A DNA stretch of 12,887 nt from the NCBI GenBank assembly GCA_021791455.1, contig JAJYWM010000358.1, forward strand, positions 1-12,887, in the 5' to 3' direction. Source of the stretch: a bacterium. GTDB taxonomy: Bacteria; Chloroflexota; Dormibacteria; UBA8260; Bog-877. The position numbers and the translations under genes were made by a program. Positions 12,852-12,887 of the stretch are shown in pieces; position 1 is the first letter of the stretch; every line of letters starts with the position of its first letter. The notes beneath the pieces were generated by a model. The model was given only the letters and a program-made list of their open reading frames with translations. It was not told the DNA's origin and ran no database searches.

Positions 12852-12887
12852 CCTGAGATGGTGATTGTAGCTCCGCCCCTCAGGCCG

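Noticed and set aside
1..12887. CRISPR array, rRNA genes, or riboswitch.
   Set aside because: No regularly spaced short repeats, no rRNA-like conserved stretches and no recognisable riboswitch core were seen on either strand.

Overview
The window is GC-rich and most probably comes from an actinobacterium. The evidence is the very high GC at third codon positions, frequent GTG starts, a DHA2-type drug exporter paired with a TetR regulator, an IS256-type transposase of a kind common in that phylum, and a gene set like that of actinobacterial integrative and conjugative elements (AICEs). The species cannot be named from the sequence.

Layout. (1) At 1-1213 lie the C-terminal part of an MFS drug exporter and an overlapping TetR-family gene. 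(2) At 1292-2521 is an IS3-family insertion sequence with recognisable imperfect inverted repeats; its orfB carries two reciprocal frameshifts. (3) At 2752-5093, on the minus strand and visibly less GC-rich than its surroundings, is a two-gene cargo unit: a ParB/Srx-domain protein followed 17 bp later by a D12-class DNA adenine methyltransferase. (4) At about 5385-6248 is the 3' part of an IS256-family element with its right inverted repeat; the left part is missing and replaced by unrelated sequence. (5) At 6249-7131 are a short possible coding remnant and a 183-residue protein of unknown function. (6) At about 7130-7893 is a GntR/UTRA regulator that looks broken at both ends. (7) At 7979-11619 is a tightly packed plus-strand operon with a strong promoter candidate. 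It encodes a 54-residue protein, an SSB, a two-helix membrane protein, an FtsK/TraB-type DNA pump, a Rep_trans-type initiator or relaxase, and an HTH protein. Every junction overlaps by 1 or 4 bases. (8) At 11706-12644, minus strand, is a tyrosine integrase with all catalytic residues. Its upstream region holds a perfect 21-bp palindrome. (9) At 12773-12851, minus strand, is a tRNA-Arg(ACG) gene with an encoded CCA; its 3' end faces the integrase.

Taken together, regions 6-9 read as one end of a pSAM2/AICE-like element inserted at the 3' end of tRNA-Arg. The FtsK-like ATPase would move DNA, the initiator would nick and replicate the excised circle, the SSB would protect single strands, the HTH protein could be the excision factor, and the GntR protein would normally repress the operon. 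I found no second copy of the tRNA 3' end, so the far attachment site lies outside the window, has decayed, or is too diverged to see. The ParB-like plus methyltransferase pair, flanked by two insertion-sequence remnants, is probably cargo. It is the best candidate for an undescribed system, because the ParB-like protein ends in a helical region resembling a degenerate HEPN-type motif.

Caveat: several inferred frameshifts (1774-1777, 2338-2342, 7681-7686) fall in runs of G, so base-calling errors must be excluded before these genes are called broken.
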